Notes under the pieces: generated by a model | What the model saw: only the letters and a program-made list of their open reading frames with translations | What the model was told of the DNA's origin: nothing | The model's database searches: none | NCBI GenBank assembly: GCA_018817845.1 | Contig: JAHITH010000045.1 | Span: 1-22,621 of the forward strand | Reading direction: 5' to 3' | Source of the DNA: Patescibacteria group bacterium | GTDB lineage: Bacteria; Patescibacteriota; Microgenomatia; UBA1400; MFAQ01 | DNA length: 22,621 nt | Shown: positions 15,521-22,621 of the stretch, piece after piece | How positions within the stretch are numbered: the first letter of the stretch is position 1 | Layout: each line of letters starts with the position of its first letter | Program-made: the position numbers and the translations under genes

Positions 15521-17923
15521 TTAGCACTTACTCGCCCCACAAGAATAACACTTAGCACAACCCTCTTCTAACACCAAACTAGCTTGTCCACAATCAGGAC
15601 ATAGATCTGCCTTTTTTGCAGTTAATATCAACTGCTCCTGTCTAACCGACATCAATTCTTTACCCGTTTCCAAATCTTTTCTATCAGAGTAACCATTTAA
15701 AAACTTTCCCTCTTTTTCTTCTAAGTAATGCTTTAACATCTTGGCAACTCCATCGGCCAAACTTCTTACTTTATCATTACCAAAACCCACGCTTTCCGAC
15801 CCGCCGATACCCGCCAGTTGTTCTATCATTGCTTCCGCTATCACCTTAGCCGGCAATGCAGAAGGGATTCTTAAAGCCATAGATAGCAATCGACCAATAG
15901 CCTCCGCATCAGCCATTACATGAGTTCCTGCCTTACCCACATTAATGAACACTTCAAATGGATTTCCCAAATCATCAGAATTAATCACCACAAACGCCGT
16001 TCCCACCGGAGTCTTAATTTTATAAGTACTCCCAGTCAATCTTTCAGGCCTTGGCTGTAACTCCGCCATTTCATCCTCACTACCTTCAATCTGGCTCTTG
16101 CCATCCTCGATTTCGCTCTGCGAAGATCGGGACTTCCCCACATTCAATACCTGCCAGTCTTTACTTCCATCTCTATAAACCGTTACTCCCATACAACCCA
16201 ACTCATAACTTTGCATGTAAACATTGGCCACATCTTCTACACTAGCACCATTAGGTAAATTAACCGTTTTGCTCACAGCATTATCCGTATGTTCCTGCCA
16301 AGCCGCCTGCATTTTTACATGCCATTCCGGGCTAATCTGATGCGAAGTCACCAAAACTTTCTGCCACTTTTCTGGCACCTCTGGCAAACCCTTTACACTA
16401 CCCATCTTCGCCACTTTTTTAGCTAAAGCATCGCTCCAAAACCCTTCATCACGCGCCACTTTCTCAAAAGCAAAATCAGTAAAAAAAAGCTCTCTATTCA
16501 AACTCTCATCTTTTACCATGTGCTTGTAAGACAAAGCAAACACCGGCTCACAACCACCACTTGTAGCAGCCAAAATACCAATACTACCAGTTGGTGCAAT
16601 TGTTGTTACCGTGGCATTTCTCATCAGTTCTCCATCAGCAAATATACTTTCATTCCACAACTCAAACGGACCTCTAATTTTTGCCAAGTTCCTGCTAGCC
16701 TTATGCCCTTCCTCCTTAATTGTCTTCATTATTTTCCTAGCTAACATCAACGCCTCTTCAGAATCATAAGCAATTCCTAGTAAATAAAGCATATCTCCCC
16801 AACCTCCGATCCCTAATCCTATTCGCCTTACGGAACGAACAACATCATTAATTTGCTTCAATGGATATGGATTTATTTCAATTACATTATCTAAAAATCT
16901 AACTGCTTCCCTGGCTGCTTTCCCTAAACCATTCCAATCAATTCTAGGTTTCCTTCCCTTCTCTCTTACAACAAACTTATCCAAAAATATACTCCCTAAA
17001 TTACAGGCATCAAACGGATAAAGTGGCTGCTCACCACAAGGATTGGTACTTTGTATCGGTCCTTTACTTGGTACCGGATTTGCAGTACTGTTATTAATCT
17101 TATCTATAAAAACAATCCCTGGATCACCAGTCTTCCAGGCAGTCTCGGCAATTAGATCAAAAATTTCTTTTGCTTTTTCAGAACCAACTACTTCTCCTGT
17201 GTGTGGAGCCTTCAAATCATATTCAGCATCTTCCCTTACCGCTTTCATAAATTCATCTGTCACCGCCACCGAAATATTAAAATTAGTAATTCCTCCATCA
17301 ATCTTACAAGTAATAAACTCACGCAAATCAGGGTGATCCACTTGCAAAATTCCCATATTCGCCCCTCTTCTTGTCCCGCCTTGCTTAATCTGTTGAGTCG
17401 CCTCATTAAACACCCTCATAAAACTAACTGGTCCAGAAGCCACCCCCTTACTTCTCTTCACTATTGCTCCTTTTTGTCTCAAATTCGAAAAAGAAAAACC
17501 CGTCCCACCACCAGACTGATGGATAATAGCTTGATATTTAATAGCATCAAAAATTCCCTCCAAAGAATCTTCCACAGGTAACACAAAACAGGCCGAATAC
17601 TGAAGACCATTACCCTTACCAGCATTCATCAAGGTAGGAGAGTTAGGCAAAAACTTCCTTCCCACCATTAACCTGTAAAACTTTTTTGCCTGCCTTATCA
17701 CACCCTTCTTGCTCGTACCCCAAACTTCCTCTGCCTTAGCCACCGCTACAGCCACTCGCCACGCCATCTCATCAGGAGTCTCAATCACTTTACCAGAGTC
17801 ATCTTTATCCAAATATCTTTCTTGTAAAATCCTAATTGCCTGTTTAGACCAACTCCCTTTGGGCAAATCATCTGGCAATCTCTTCAAATCATTTTTAATA
17901 TTTTTATATACAACTTTATTCAT
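15521..17923 (-). CDS. nrdJ: Ribonucleotide reductase, class II (adenosylcobalamin-dependent)
   Basis: Reduces ribonucleotides to deoxyribonucleotides with a B12-derived radical, independent of oxygen. 800 aa. The first redox cysteine is Cys112 in YSACFVLPVEDS, the active-site loop is NPCGEQ (Asn294, thiyl Cys296, Glu298), and the second redox cysteine is Cys307 in FDACNLGS. HQSGGGTGFSFSNLR (135-149) and GTRRGANMG (183-191) are typical of class II. After the barrel come a linker domain and a C-terminal CPDCG...CAKCYSCGASKC, the zinc-ribbon/redox tail usual in NrdJ. No intein or frameshift. Monocistronic by spacing; a weak TTGATG-17-TATTGT lies 24-60 bases upstream. Implies B12 uptake or supply from other organisms. 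Confidence 0.96.
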   Translation of the reverse strand: MNKVVYKNIKNDLKRLPDDLPKGSWSKQAIRILQERYLDKDDSGKVIETPDEMAWRVAVAVAKAEEVWGTSKKGVIRQAKKFYRLMVGRKFLPNSPTLMNAGKGNGLQYSACFVLPVEDSLEGIFDAIKYQAIIHQSGGGTGFSFSNLRQKGAIVKRSKGVASGPVSFMRVFNEATQQIKQGGTRRGANMGILQVDHPDLREFITCKIDGGITNFNISVAVTDEFMKAVREDAEYDLKAPHTGEVVGSEKAKEIFDLIAETAWKTGDPGIVFIDKINNSTANPVPSKGPIQSTNPCGEQPLYPFDACNLGSIFLDKFVVREKGRKPRIDWNGLGKAAREAVRFLDNVIEINPYPLKQINDVVRSVRRIGLGIGGWGDMLYLLGIAYDSEEALMLARKIMKTIKEEGHKASRNLAKIRGPFELWNESIFADGELMRNATVTTIAPTGSIGILAATSGGCEPVFALSYKHMVKDESLNRELFFTDFAFEKVARDEGFWSDALAKKVAKMGSVKGLPEVPEKWQKVLVTSHQISPEWHVKMQAAWQEHTDNAVSKTVNLPNGASVEDVANVYMQSYELGCMGVTVYRDGSKDWQVLNVGKSRSSQSEIEDGKSQIEGSEDEMAELQPRPERLTGSTYKIKTPVGTAFVVINSDDLGNPFEVFINVGKAGTHVMADAEAIGRLLSMALRIPSALPAKVIAEAMIEQLAGIGGSESVGFGNDKVRSLADGVAKMLKHYLEEKEGKFLNGYSDRKDLETGKELMSVRQEQLILTAKKADLCPDCGQASLVLEEGCAKCYSCGASKC

Positions 17924-17953
17924 AGATATCCATTACCATAAAATAAGACCTCT

Positions 17954-17982
17954 ACAATAGCAACCACCACTTAATACATCAA
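17954..17982 (-). promoter_or_regulatory. Possible nrdJ promoter
   Basis: Minus strand TTGATG (17977-17982), 17-base spacer, TATTGT (17954-17959); the predicted leader is about 24 bases. Weak match and not unique. No B12 riboswitch-like structure was recognised in the 110-base gap. Confidence 0.35.
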
Positions 17983-18033
17983 AACTACTCACCAGGCTAA
18001 TCACCGCAAAATCTTCTTCGAATACTAAAAATC

Positions 18034-19278
18034 TTACTTCTTCCCCAAATACACCAAAATCCACCGAGTAATTATTTGCGTCATTTGTTTCAAGCTATTT
18101 AGATCCACCCATTCTCCTTCATCTTCTTCAATCACTCCATCAGGCCCAAAACCAGCCAAACAAGGAGTATCCGTCTGAGTTAACATCCAAGCATCATTCC
18201 AAGGACCACACCCTTCTAATTTTGGCAAATTGCCCAACACCACACCAGCTTGTTCATGTAACAACTTCACCCATCTATCAGTTTTGTCAACCTCCATTGC
18301 CGGAATATATAGCAAATCCTCCAACTCCCAATCCACATTCTTTAAATTCTCAAGCCTTCCTTCTAACCACCATCTCACCTGACTATGAGTATTCCCCGGC
18401 AAAAGCTTTACATCTCCCCAAGCCGCACACTTACCCGGCACCATATTAACCACCCTACCGCCAACAATTTTGGTAGGAAAAGTAAACACCGGCACCCTAC
18501 CAGGAAACGCTCTCGCTGGCTTAAACGGTAAATCAAAACCACCCAAACAAACAATAATCTTGTGCATATCAGTAATCGCATTTCTTCCCCTCACTCCTTT
18601 TTCCCAAGCTTTTCTACCAGTATCAACTTCCTCACCTTTTACATTTATCTTAAACCTATACCCACCTCTATGACCCACCGCTATCTTGTCTGTTCCAGGC
18701 TTAGCCAACAAAGCCACCTTTGCTCCAAATCCTTTCTTAACCAAATACTGCAAACCCAACTTAGAAGAAATCTCACTTTTCCCATCCACCGTAAAGGCCA
18801 ACTTCAATTTACCATCCAACTCTATTTTCAAATCTTTTAAAGCTTTCAAAGCAAAAACATAAGCAGATAAAGAGGCCTTCATATCTAACACCCCTGTTCC
18901 ATACATCTTTCCATCCTTAACCTCTCCCGAATACCACTGTGTCTTATTTTCACCAATTGGCTCGTCTGTATCCATGTGTCCTACTAAAGCCAAGGACTTT
19001 CTGGATCTAGTAGGACCCCAAGAAACAACCAAATTTGGTCTTTTTTTCTTACACCTTAAATACCTAGACACCACCCCCATTTCCCTAAGCTTGCCTCTAA
19101 TTACCCTTGCCATTCCCTCTTCTGAAGAATTTTCATAACCAAGTCTGTCTGGATTCACACTCTTTTGTTTAACTAAAGACTCTAAAAAACTCGTCTGATT
19201 CTTAAAATTCTTTTCTACCTGCTTATCAATTCTTTTTAACTCACTTACCTTTATTTCTTTTGGCATATCTGGTGACAT
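18034..19278 (-). CDS. M20-type metallopeptidase/deacylase homologue with altered active site
   Basis: About 410-414 aa; start is ATG 19278 or ATG 19266 (MPKEIKVSELK), upstream codons being less likely. The M20 frame is clear: ALVGHMDTDEP (metal His and Asp), GTGVLDMKASLSAYVFAL (bridging Asp), AVGHRGGYRFKINVKG and a dimerisation domain, CGPWNDAWML and GFGPDG near the end. But the DEE box, with the catalytic base, is replaced by DGKSEISS; the usual EP(T/S) metal ligand after it is AKPGTDK; and the last His (H-x-x-N/D-E) is missing from GVIEEDEGEWVDL. It is therefore likely inactive as a two-zinc hydrolase, or uses one metal, or has become a binding protein. Family members cut N-acyl or dipeptide bonds (ArgE/DapE/CPG2). 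Substrate unknown. Confidence 0.8.
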   Translation of the reverse strand: MSPDMPKEIKVSELKRIDKQVEKNFKNQTSFLESLVKQKSVNPDRLGYENSSEEGMARVIRGKLREMGVVSRYLRCKKKRPNLVVSWGPTRSRKSLALVGHMDTDEPIGENKTQWYSGEVKDGKMYGTGVLDMKASLSAYVFALKALKDLKIELDGKLKLAFTVDGKSEISSKLGLQYLVKKGFGAKVALLAKPGTDKIAVGHRGGYRFKINVKGEEVDTGRKAWEKGVRGRNAITDMHKIIVCLGGFDLPFKPARAFPGRVPVFTFPTKIVGGRVVNMVPGKCAAWGDVKLLPGNTHSQVRWWLEGRLENLKNVDWELEDLLYIPAMEVDKTDRWVKLLHEQAGVVLGNLPKLEGCGPWNDAWMLTQTDTPCLAGFGPDGVIEEDEGEWVDLNSLKQMTQIITRWILVYLGKK

Positions 19279-19320
19279 CCTACACCCAAACCCCATTTTA
19301 AGCAAATCCCAGCCTCAAAC

Positions 19321-19364
19321 CCAACCACTAATCCACCTACGCGATCGCGTCACTGGTTTGGTAA
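19321..19364. repeat. ACGCGATCGCGT palindromic repeat, copy 1
   Basis: 44-base element with a perfect 12-base palindrome ACGCGATCGCGT in the middle and outer arms CCAACCA/TGGTTTGG. Differs from copy 2 at one base. Lies just after the 225-aa gene and its terminal hairpin. Confidence 0.85.
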
Positions 19365-19369
19365 GCTCT

Positions 19370-19404
19370 ACTTAATCTTACAGCTCGAAACTGTAAAATT
19401 AAGT
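19370..19404 (-). terminator. Hairpin directly after the 225-aa gene
   Basis: ACTTAAT and TTACAG pair with CTGTAA and ATTAAGT around CTCGAAA (7+6 pairs with one mismatch), beginning at the base after the stop codon. No U-run follows, so it may stop transcription inefficiently or protect the mRNA end. Confidence 0.45.
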
Positions 19405-20073
19405 TTACAAATACTCAAAATATCCTCCAGAATTCTCCAGATTTTGAAAAAAACTAACCAAAACACTTGAACGATCTTTATTTTTCGATACTTCTTCCGG
19501 AATTTCTACATCATTTAAAACATAAAACCCATCTGCCTTTATCCTACTCATACCTCCGCGACCATCACTCGCATCTAGTCCAGAAAACACACGCTGATAG
19601 AAACCCTCCAGCGTACCAGGATTTTTCTTTATTGTCTCGACAAACTCATCAGCTACTTTGGCAGACAACCTTACTACATAAGCAGCCGGAGAAAAACCAG
19701 TCCTACCAACATCACTATTTTTTGTATCTTGAAAAAAATAAACCGCCAAAACCTTCATGCCCTCACTATCTTCTGGCATCACCGTCACCATCTGTCTTTG
19801 CAATAAAAACTTAAGATCATCCACATTTTTATAAATACCTCCTTGTAGCTTTTTCATCAAACTTTTCTTATGAATTTCTATCTTCAACGGATTATCCTTA
19901 CCATGAAAGCTAAAACTTAACGGATACTCTACAATTTTTTCTCCATCCAACAAAGTATCTGCAGGCAATTTCCCAAAAATAACTTTTCCTTCCACTTGAT
20001 TAGCGAAATATTCCACACTTCTTTCTGTAACAACCCTATCCTCATCGTTACTTCGAACATTTTCATCATCCAT
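19405..20073 (-). CDS. Hypothetical protein (222 aa)
   Basis: Unrecognised, soluble-looking protein from ATG 20073. It reads as mixed alpha/beta with no signal peptide or TM: DRVVTERSVEYFANQVEGKVIFGKL near the start, KNVDDLKFLLQRQMVTVMPED, AVYFFQDTKNSD, AAYVVRLSAKVADEFVETIKKNPG and a C-terminus LVSFFQNLENSGGYFEYL. No catalytic motif stands out. Start choice follows a perfect TATAAT (20081-20086) exactly 7 bases upstream; ATG 20082 is inside that box. First member (downstream end) of the repeat-separated trio with the PaaX-like and CPBP-like genes. Confidence 0.75.
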   Translation of the reverse strand: MDDENVRSNDEDRVVTERSVEYFANQVEGKVIFGKLPADTLLDGEKIVEYPLSFSFHGKDNPLKIEIHKKSLMKKLQGGIYKNVDDLKFLLQRQMVTVMPEDSEGMKVLAVYFFQDTKNSDVGRTGFSPAAYVVRLSAKVADEFVETIKKNPGTLEGFYQRVFSGLDASDGRGGMSRIKADGFYVLNDVEIPEEVSKNKDRSSVLVSFFQNLENSGGYFEYL

Positions 20074-20080
20074 AAACAAC

Positions 20081-20086
20081 ATTATA
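20081..20086 (-). promoter_or_regulatory. -10 box of the 222-aa gene, leaderless-type
   Basis: Perfect TATAAT on the minus strand, 7 bases before ATG 20073; no SD. Confidence 0.6.
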
Positions 20087-20160
20087 ATACATCACAAAAA
20101 CACCCCAGAATTCCTCTCTAAAAAAAGGGATACTTGACATTCAAATAAAAATCTACCAAT

Positions 20161-20204
20161 CCAACCACTAATCCACCTACGCGATCGCGTCATTGGTTTG
20201 GTAA
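20161..20204. repeat. ACGCGATCGCGT palindromic repeat, copy 2
   Basis: Same 44-base element as copy 1 with one substitution. It overlaps the end of the PaaX-like gene and supplies its last codons (SLPNQ) and TGA stop. Confidence 0.85.
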
Positions 20205-20876
20205 ACTCACTACTCGCTTCATCAAGCTCTCCCACAAATAATCATTAGGCAATAGTTCTCTAGGTAAAAACGGATCTCTCATCAACTCCTTCAAACAATC
20301 TAGCCTTTTATTTTCATCAAACTCCTTTAATACCTCCTTATACCTCTTGTTAATTTCGCTTAACTTCCATATTCTCTCGGCAAACAACATGTCTGATGAA
20401 CCCACCACCCTTCTTGATTCATGCACGCTACAATAGTCCTCCAATTCATGCTCAACTAAAAGATCATTAAGTTCCTTAATCACAGGATGAGGAGAAACCC
20501 ATACAGAAATTTGCCACTGCGCAAAACCCAGCTTCTTTAACAACCTACGCAGTGAATCTCTTTTACTTTTCTTGTTTTCAGGAAAATCATACATCACCAC
20601 TCGCCAAACCCCATCCCATTTCTTTTTTCTCCATTCAAGCAAAGGAAACTGTTTTAACAAATCTTTTCTGCCTAATGATGTCAATTGCAAAAAATCTGAA
20701 TCTATTTTAATCTGTCGATTTTCCAAAAACTTTTTCTTTGCGTACTCAAAACTTTTACTAACTGATGAGCTTTCCCCAGGTTGAAAATTCATCAGCCTCC
20801 TCAAACTCCCACTATAATTACCAAAAAATTCCCCTGCGAACTCCCAAAACAACAACCACAAAGTCCCTGACCTCAT
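20190..20876 (-). CDS. PaaX-like protein with central Cas2-like domain
   Basis: 228 aa from ATG 20876. Order: N-terminal helices that may form a winged helix (GTLWLLFWEFAGEFFGNY, later LTSLGRKDLL), a central ferredoxin-like Cas2-type domain (WDGVWRVVMYDFPENKKSKRDSL ... LGFAQWQISVWVSP), and the PaaX C-terminal signature DPFLPRELLPNDYLWESL. PaaX is a repressor of phenylacetate catabolism in Proteobacteria; the CPR homologues have no such pathway in view, so the role here is open (regulator, or nucleic-acid binding through the Cas2 fold). The Asp of YDFPE matches the Cas2 catalytic-type Asp. No CRISPR array or other cas gene is seen. TATAAT at 20886-20891, 9 bases before the start, abuts repeat copy 3. 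Confidence 0.8.
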   Translation of the reverse strand: MRSGTLWLLFWEFAGEFFGNYSGSLRRLMNFQPGESSSVSKSFEYAKKKFLENRQIKIDSDFLQLTSLGRKDLLKQFPLLEWRKKKWDGVWRVVMYDFPENKKSKRDSLRRLLKKLGFAQWQISVWVSPHPVIKELNDLLVEHELEDYCSVHESRRVVGSSDMLFAERIWKLSEINKRYKEVLKEFDENKRLDCLKELMRDPFLPRELLPNDYLWESLMKRVVSLPNQ

Positions 20877-20885
20877 ATACAAACC

Positions 20886-20891
20886 ATTATA
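20886..20891 (-). promoter_or_regulatory. -10 box of the PaaX-like gene next to repeat copy 3
   Basis: Perfect TATAAT on the minus strand, 9 bases before ATG 20876, directly adjoining the repeat at 20892. Confidence 0.55.
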
Positions 20892-20928
20892 CCAATCCAC
20901 CTACGCGATCGCGTCATTGGTTTGGTAA
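20892..20928. repeat. ACGCGATCGCGT palindromic repeat, copy 3 (shortened)
   Basis: 37-base copy lacking 7 bases of the left arm; arms here are CCAAT/ATTGG. It lies 2 bases after the CPBP-like gene stop. Confidence 0.8.
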
Positions 20929-20930
20929 GT

Positions 20931-21488
20931 TTACAAAACCGCCAGCATCAACATAAAACGGGCAATAATCGACCCCGTCACGTTTCCTGTTTTCTGTCTT
21001 ATCCACCCATTAATTACCGCCACAGAAAAAAGCCAGACCACAACCCCTAGTAGTTCTCTACCACCAACACCATACACAAAAATATTAATCGGTAAATGCA
21101 CTCCTACTACCATTAAACCAACCATCACCAAGTTATCCATTAATCCTAAAACAAATCCACTAAATGTCAGCTCTTCCACCACCGCCGTTACTAAAGCTAT
21201 TCCCAATAAGTTCAAGCCCCAATTCATCTGTCCAGCAAAACCCATTATCTTAAACAATCCAAAATAAAAAATCCCCACCAACACCCCCAAACCTCCACTT
21301 AAAAACCACTTATTGTTAAACAACTTTGGCTTTCCACCCAAACTTACACGCCACCAAAACAAAGGTACCAACCAAATGATCGGCTTAAACCACAACTCCT
21401 CAATCACTTCTGGCAATCTCACCCAATATCTAAAAACTCCCCAAACCAATAACAAGTAAACATAATAAACACCTAACCTCATAAACAT
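20931..21488 (-). CDS. CPBP-like intramembrane protease homologue
   Basis: 185-aa polytopic membrane protein from ATG 21488 with about five or six hydrophobic segments. The motif VVEELTFSGFVLG corresponds to the EExxxR box of CPBP (Abi/Rce1-type) glutamic intramembrane proteases, followed by a second motif with His in GVHLPINIFVYG. The usual Arg of motif 1 is Ser, and the last conserved His/Asn box reads NVTGSIIARFMLM, with Arg for His. Activity is therefore doubtful. The frame continues to 21653 but the upstream part runs through a palindromic repeat; a TATAGT (21495-21500) 6 bases before 21488 supports the shorter, leaderless start. Confidence 0.72.
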   Translation of the reverse strand: MFMRLGVYYVYLLLVWGVFRYWVRLPEVIEELWFKPIIWLVPLFWWRVSLGGKPKLFNNKWFLSGGLGVLVGIFYFGLFKIMGFAGQMNWGLNLLGIALVTAVVEELTFSGFVLGLMDNLVMVGLMVVGVHLPINIFVYGVGGRELLGVVVWLFSVAVINGWIRQKTGNVTGSIIARFMLMLAVL

Positions 21489-21494
21489 AATTCT

Positions 21495-21500
21495 ACTATA
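21495..21500 (-). promoter_or_regulatory. -10 box of the CPBP-like gene, leaderless-type
   Basis: TATAGT on the minus strand, 6 bases before ATG 21488; a weak TTCAAT lies 16 bases upstream. Confidence 0.45.
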
Positions 21501-21557
21501 CCGTCCCAGTGCCGATATTGAACCGGCCTTTGGCATCGGTCCCTTACCCACAAACCT

Positions 21558-21644
21558 GTCATTCTGGTAAGTGAGTCTTCGAACGCATCCAGAATCAGAT
21601 TCTGGACCATCGTCCTGGCCAAGTCCAGGAACTGCCAGAATGAC
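21558..21644. repeat. Three-armed palindromic intergenic repeat
   Basis: Outer arms GTCATTCTGG (21558-21567) and CCAGAATGAC (21635-21644) enclose two hairpins: TCCAGAATCAGATTCTGGA (21588-21606), arms of 9, and TCCTGGCCAAGTCCAGGA (21613-21630), arms of 6. The GTCAT...ATGAC ends resemble those of the repeats at 568 and 9657, suggesting one family of scattered elements. Confidence 0.75.
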
Positions 21645-21702
21645 GCATGTCAATTACATTTTAAGCTACAATACCCACATCAAAGCAAAAGTACCATTGC
21701 GA

Positions 21703-22621
21703 CTAATTCTGCTCAGTCCCTACAAAAAAAATATTTTCCTGATCGACAGATTGACTTGAACTATATTCCTCAAGTTTAGGTTTATTTTCAAGTTTAGAGA
21801 AAATGTTATTAGGAATGTCAAAAATATAGTACATTTCTGAAACAGCATCTATCCTTTGACTGATGATTCCTGAACAGTTTTGACTCCAATAAACCTCTGC
21901 ATTTTTTGTATCGAAAGAATCAGACAATAAAAATAAATCATCAGGCATGTTGATCGTAGAATCCACGGGATCATTTGAATACAGTTCTAGAAGCGTCGTG
22001 AAATTATAATAGTCAAGTTTATTGCCATTGTAGTCAAGTCTTCTATATGCCCCAGCTATAAAACCTTCATAATAACCAGGTGTAATTGAATAAACGAAAC
22101 AATCTCCGTCTGGACCCCAGTATAGATTATTGAATGGGTACTCACCATCTGGCTCTGCTACCTTAGCTCCAGTTATTGTATTGACAATAACCAGTTGAGG
22201 GTCTGCATGAGTGTCAGCATTTAGCAACAGAAAATCCCCTTTTGGAGAGAACCAAACGTCAGGATCTGATTCCCATACTTCCATTAAGGATTCTACAGTA
22301 GAGGAATTGGAGCTGTACAAAGTATCTGTCCCACGAGTATCGTCTCTACCTCCATACGATTTGAATAAATTACCATCAGAATACAAATATAAGTTGTGAA
22401 CATCAGTTACCCTTTCTTTGGGTGTAGTGATTATTGCCATCATGTTTTTAGGTTTGTATATCCAAATATTAAGTGGACGTTCCGGAAGTATGAAGTTAGC
22501 AATTTCCATCCCATCCTTTTTTAACCTAGCTTTCTTGTTAAATTTATTCCAAGAAAATTCATATGTATCAGAAGCCTTAATAGTTATCTCGTTAAATGTT
22601 GGGTTATCAAATCGCGTATCA
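21703..22621 (-). CDS. Beta-propeller-like protein, 5' end outside the window
   Basis: About 306 codons are visible; the frame is open without a stop to the window edge (ATG 22509 is only an internal Met, preceded by DTRFDNPTFNEITIKASD...). Repeating units such as DPDVWFSPKGDFLLLNAD, NLYWGPDGDCFVYSITPG and LVIVNTITGAKV have the WSPDG-type signature of TolB/WD40-like beta-propeller blades. No enzyme motif seen. The visible part ends in a polar Ser/Gln-rich tail. Codon use appears more even than in the neighbouring genes, which could reflect lower expression or acquisition. Possibly an exported or surface protein, but the N-terminus is missing, so localisation cannot be judged. Confidence 0.7.
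   Translation of the reverse strand, partial: DTRFDNPTFNEITIKASDTYEFSWNKFNKKARLKKDGMEIANFILPERPLNIWIYKPKNMMAIITTPKERVTDVHNLYLYSDGNLFKSYGGRDDTRGTDTLYSSNSSTVESLMEVWESDPDVWFSPKGDFLLLNADTHADPQLVIVNTITGAKVAEPDGEYPFNNLYWGPDGDCFVYSITPGYYEGFIAGAYRRLDYNGNKLDYYNFTTLLELYSNDPVDSTINMPDDLFLLSDSFDTKNAEVYWSQNCSGIISQRIDAVSEMYYIFDIPNNIFSKLENKPKLEEYSSSQSVDQENIFFVGTEQN

Noticed and set aside
17924..18033. A cobalamin riboswitch before nrdJ
   Set aside because: The gap is only 110 bases and shows neither a B12-box-like sequence nor the needed helices.
19368..19404. A classical rho-independent terminator after the 222-aa gene
   Set aside because: The hairpin is good but no U-run follows on the minus strand, so it is listed only with low confidence.
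20190..20876. A CRISPR-Cas locus because of the Cas2-like domain
   Set aside because: No array, no cas1 and no other cas gene; the C-terminal PaaX signature explains the domain.
21511..21527. A T-arm-like hairpin GCCGG-TTCAATA-TCGGC on the minus strand
   Set aside because: No matching acceptor, D-arm or anticodon stem is found at the right distance, and the same bases form another hairpin; treated as chance, within the CPBP gene leader.
21489..21653. N-terminal extension of the CPBP-like protein
   Set aside because: The extension is translation of the palindromic repeat and of the promoter; the -10 box 6 bases before ATG 21488 favours the short form.

Overview
The window looks like chromosomal DNA of a Candidate Phyla Radiation (Patescibacteria) bacterium, most probably of the Microgenomates type. 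This is inferred from gene content and style: an AT-rich, densely packed genome; a free-standing 5'-3' exonuclease next to ftsH; a large TraG/VirD4-like ATPase paired with a small proline-rich protein; a class II (B12-type) ribonucleotide reductase; PaaX/Cas2-like and FtsB-like small proteins; and promoters whose -10 box lies only 6-8 bases before the start codon, which implies leaderless mRNAs. TGA is used as a stop, so the code is standard and the UGA-recoding CPR lineages are excluded.

Layout, left to right. 19-4709 (minus) is an overlapping operon, ftsH > 5'-3' exonuclease > GT4 glycosyltransferase > fpg. 4761-5488 (plus) is a REP-associated tyrosine transposase (RAYT) with three copies of its probable palindrome, two of them inside its own reading frame. 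5510-6514 (minus) is trpS. 6541-7222 (minus) is a VapBC pair with a clear promoter/operator, followed by tRNA-Met(CAU). 7373-7948 (plus) is a second toxin-antitoxin pair. 7973-9277 (minus) holds an aldose-1-epimerase-like protein and a small LAGLIDADG-like protein. 9349-9606 (plus) is a tRNA-like gene with anticodon CAU, split by a complete 182-nt group I intron. Then come an FtsB/DivIC-like protein (minus), a Xer-like recombinase (plus), a hypothetical gene and tRNA-Ile(UAU) (minus), and an AAA_14/DUF4143 ATPase (plus) behind an inverted-repeat operator.

The right half is almost entirely minus strand: the TraG-like ATPase operon (12655-15326), nrdJ (15521-17923), a degenerate M20-type peptidase, and three small genes (225-aa unknown, PaaX-like, CPBP-like membrane protein), each followed directly by a copy of the same palindromic repeat with core ACGCGATCGCGT. 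The window ends in a 5'-truncated beta-propeller-like gene.

The strongest unusual item is the group I intron. All core helices P1-P9 and P10 can be drawn, and it sits after U33 of a tRNA-like RNA that lacks the usual D-loop GG and T-loop TTC. Other items are the RAYT with self-inserted palindromes, the gene-repeat-gene-repeat array at 19.3-20.9 kb, pervasive leaderless-type promoters, an Ile tRNA with a genuine UAU anticodon, and two enzymes with altered catalytic residues (Xer-like, M20-like). All functional statements come from reading the sequence; no database search was run.
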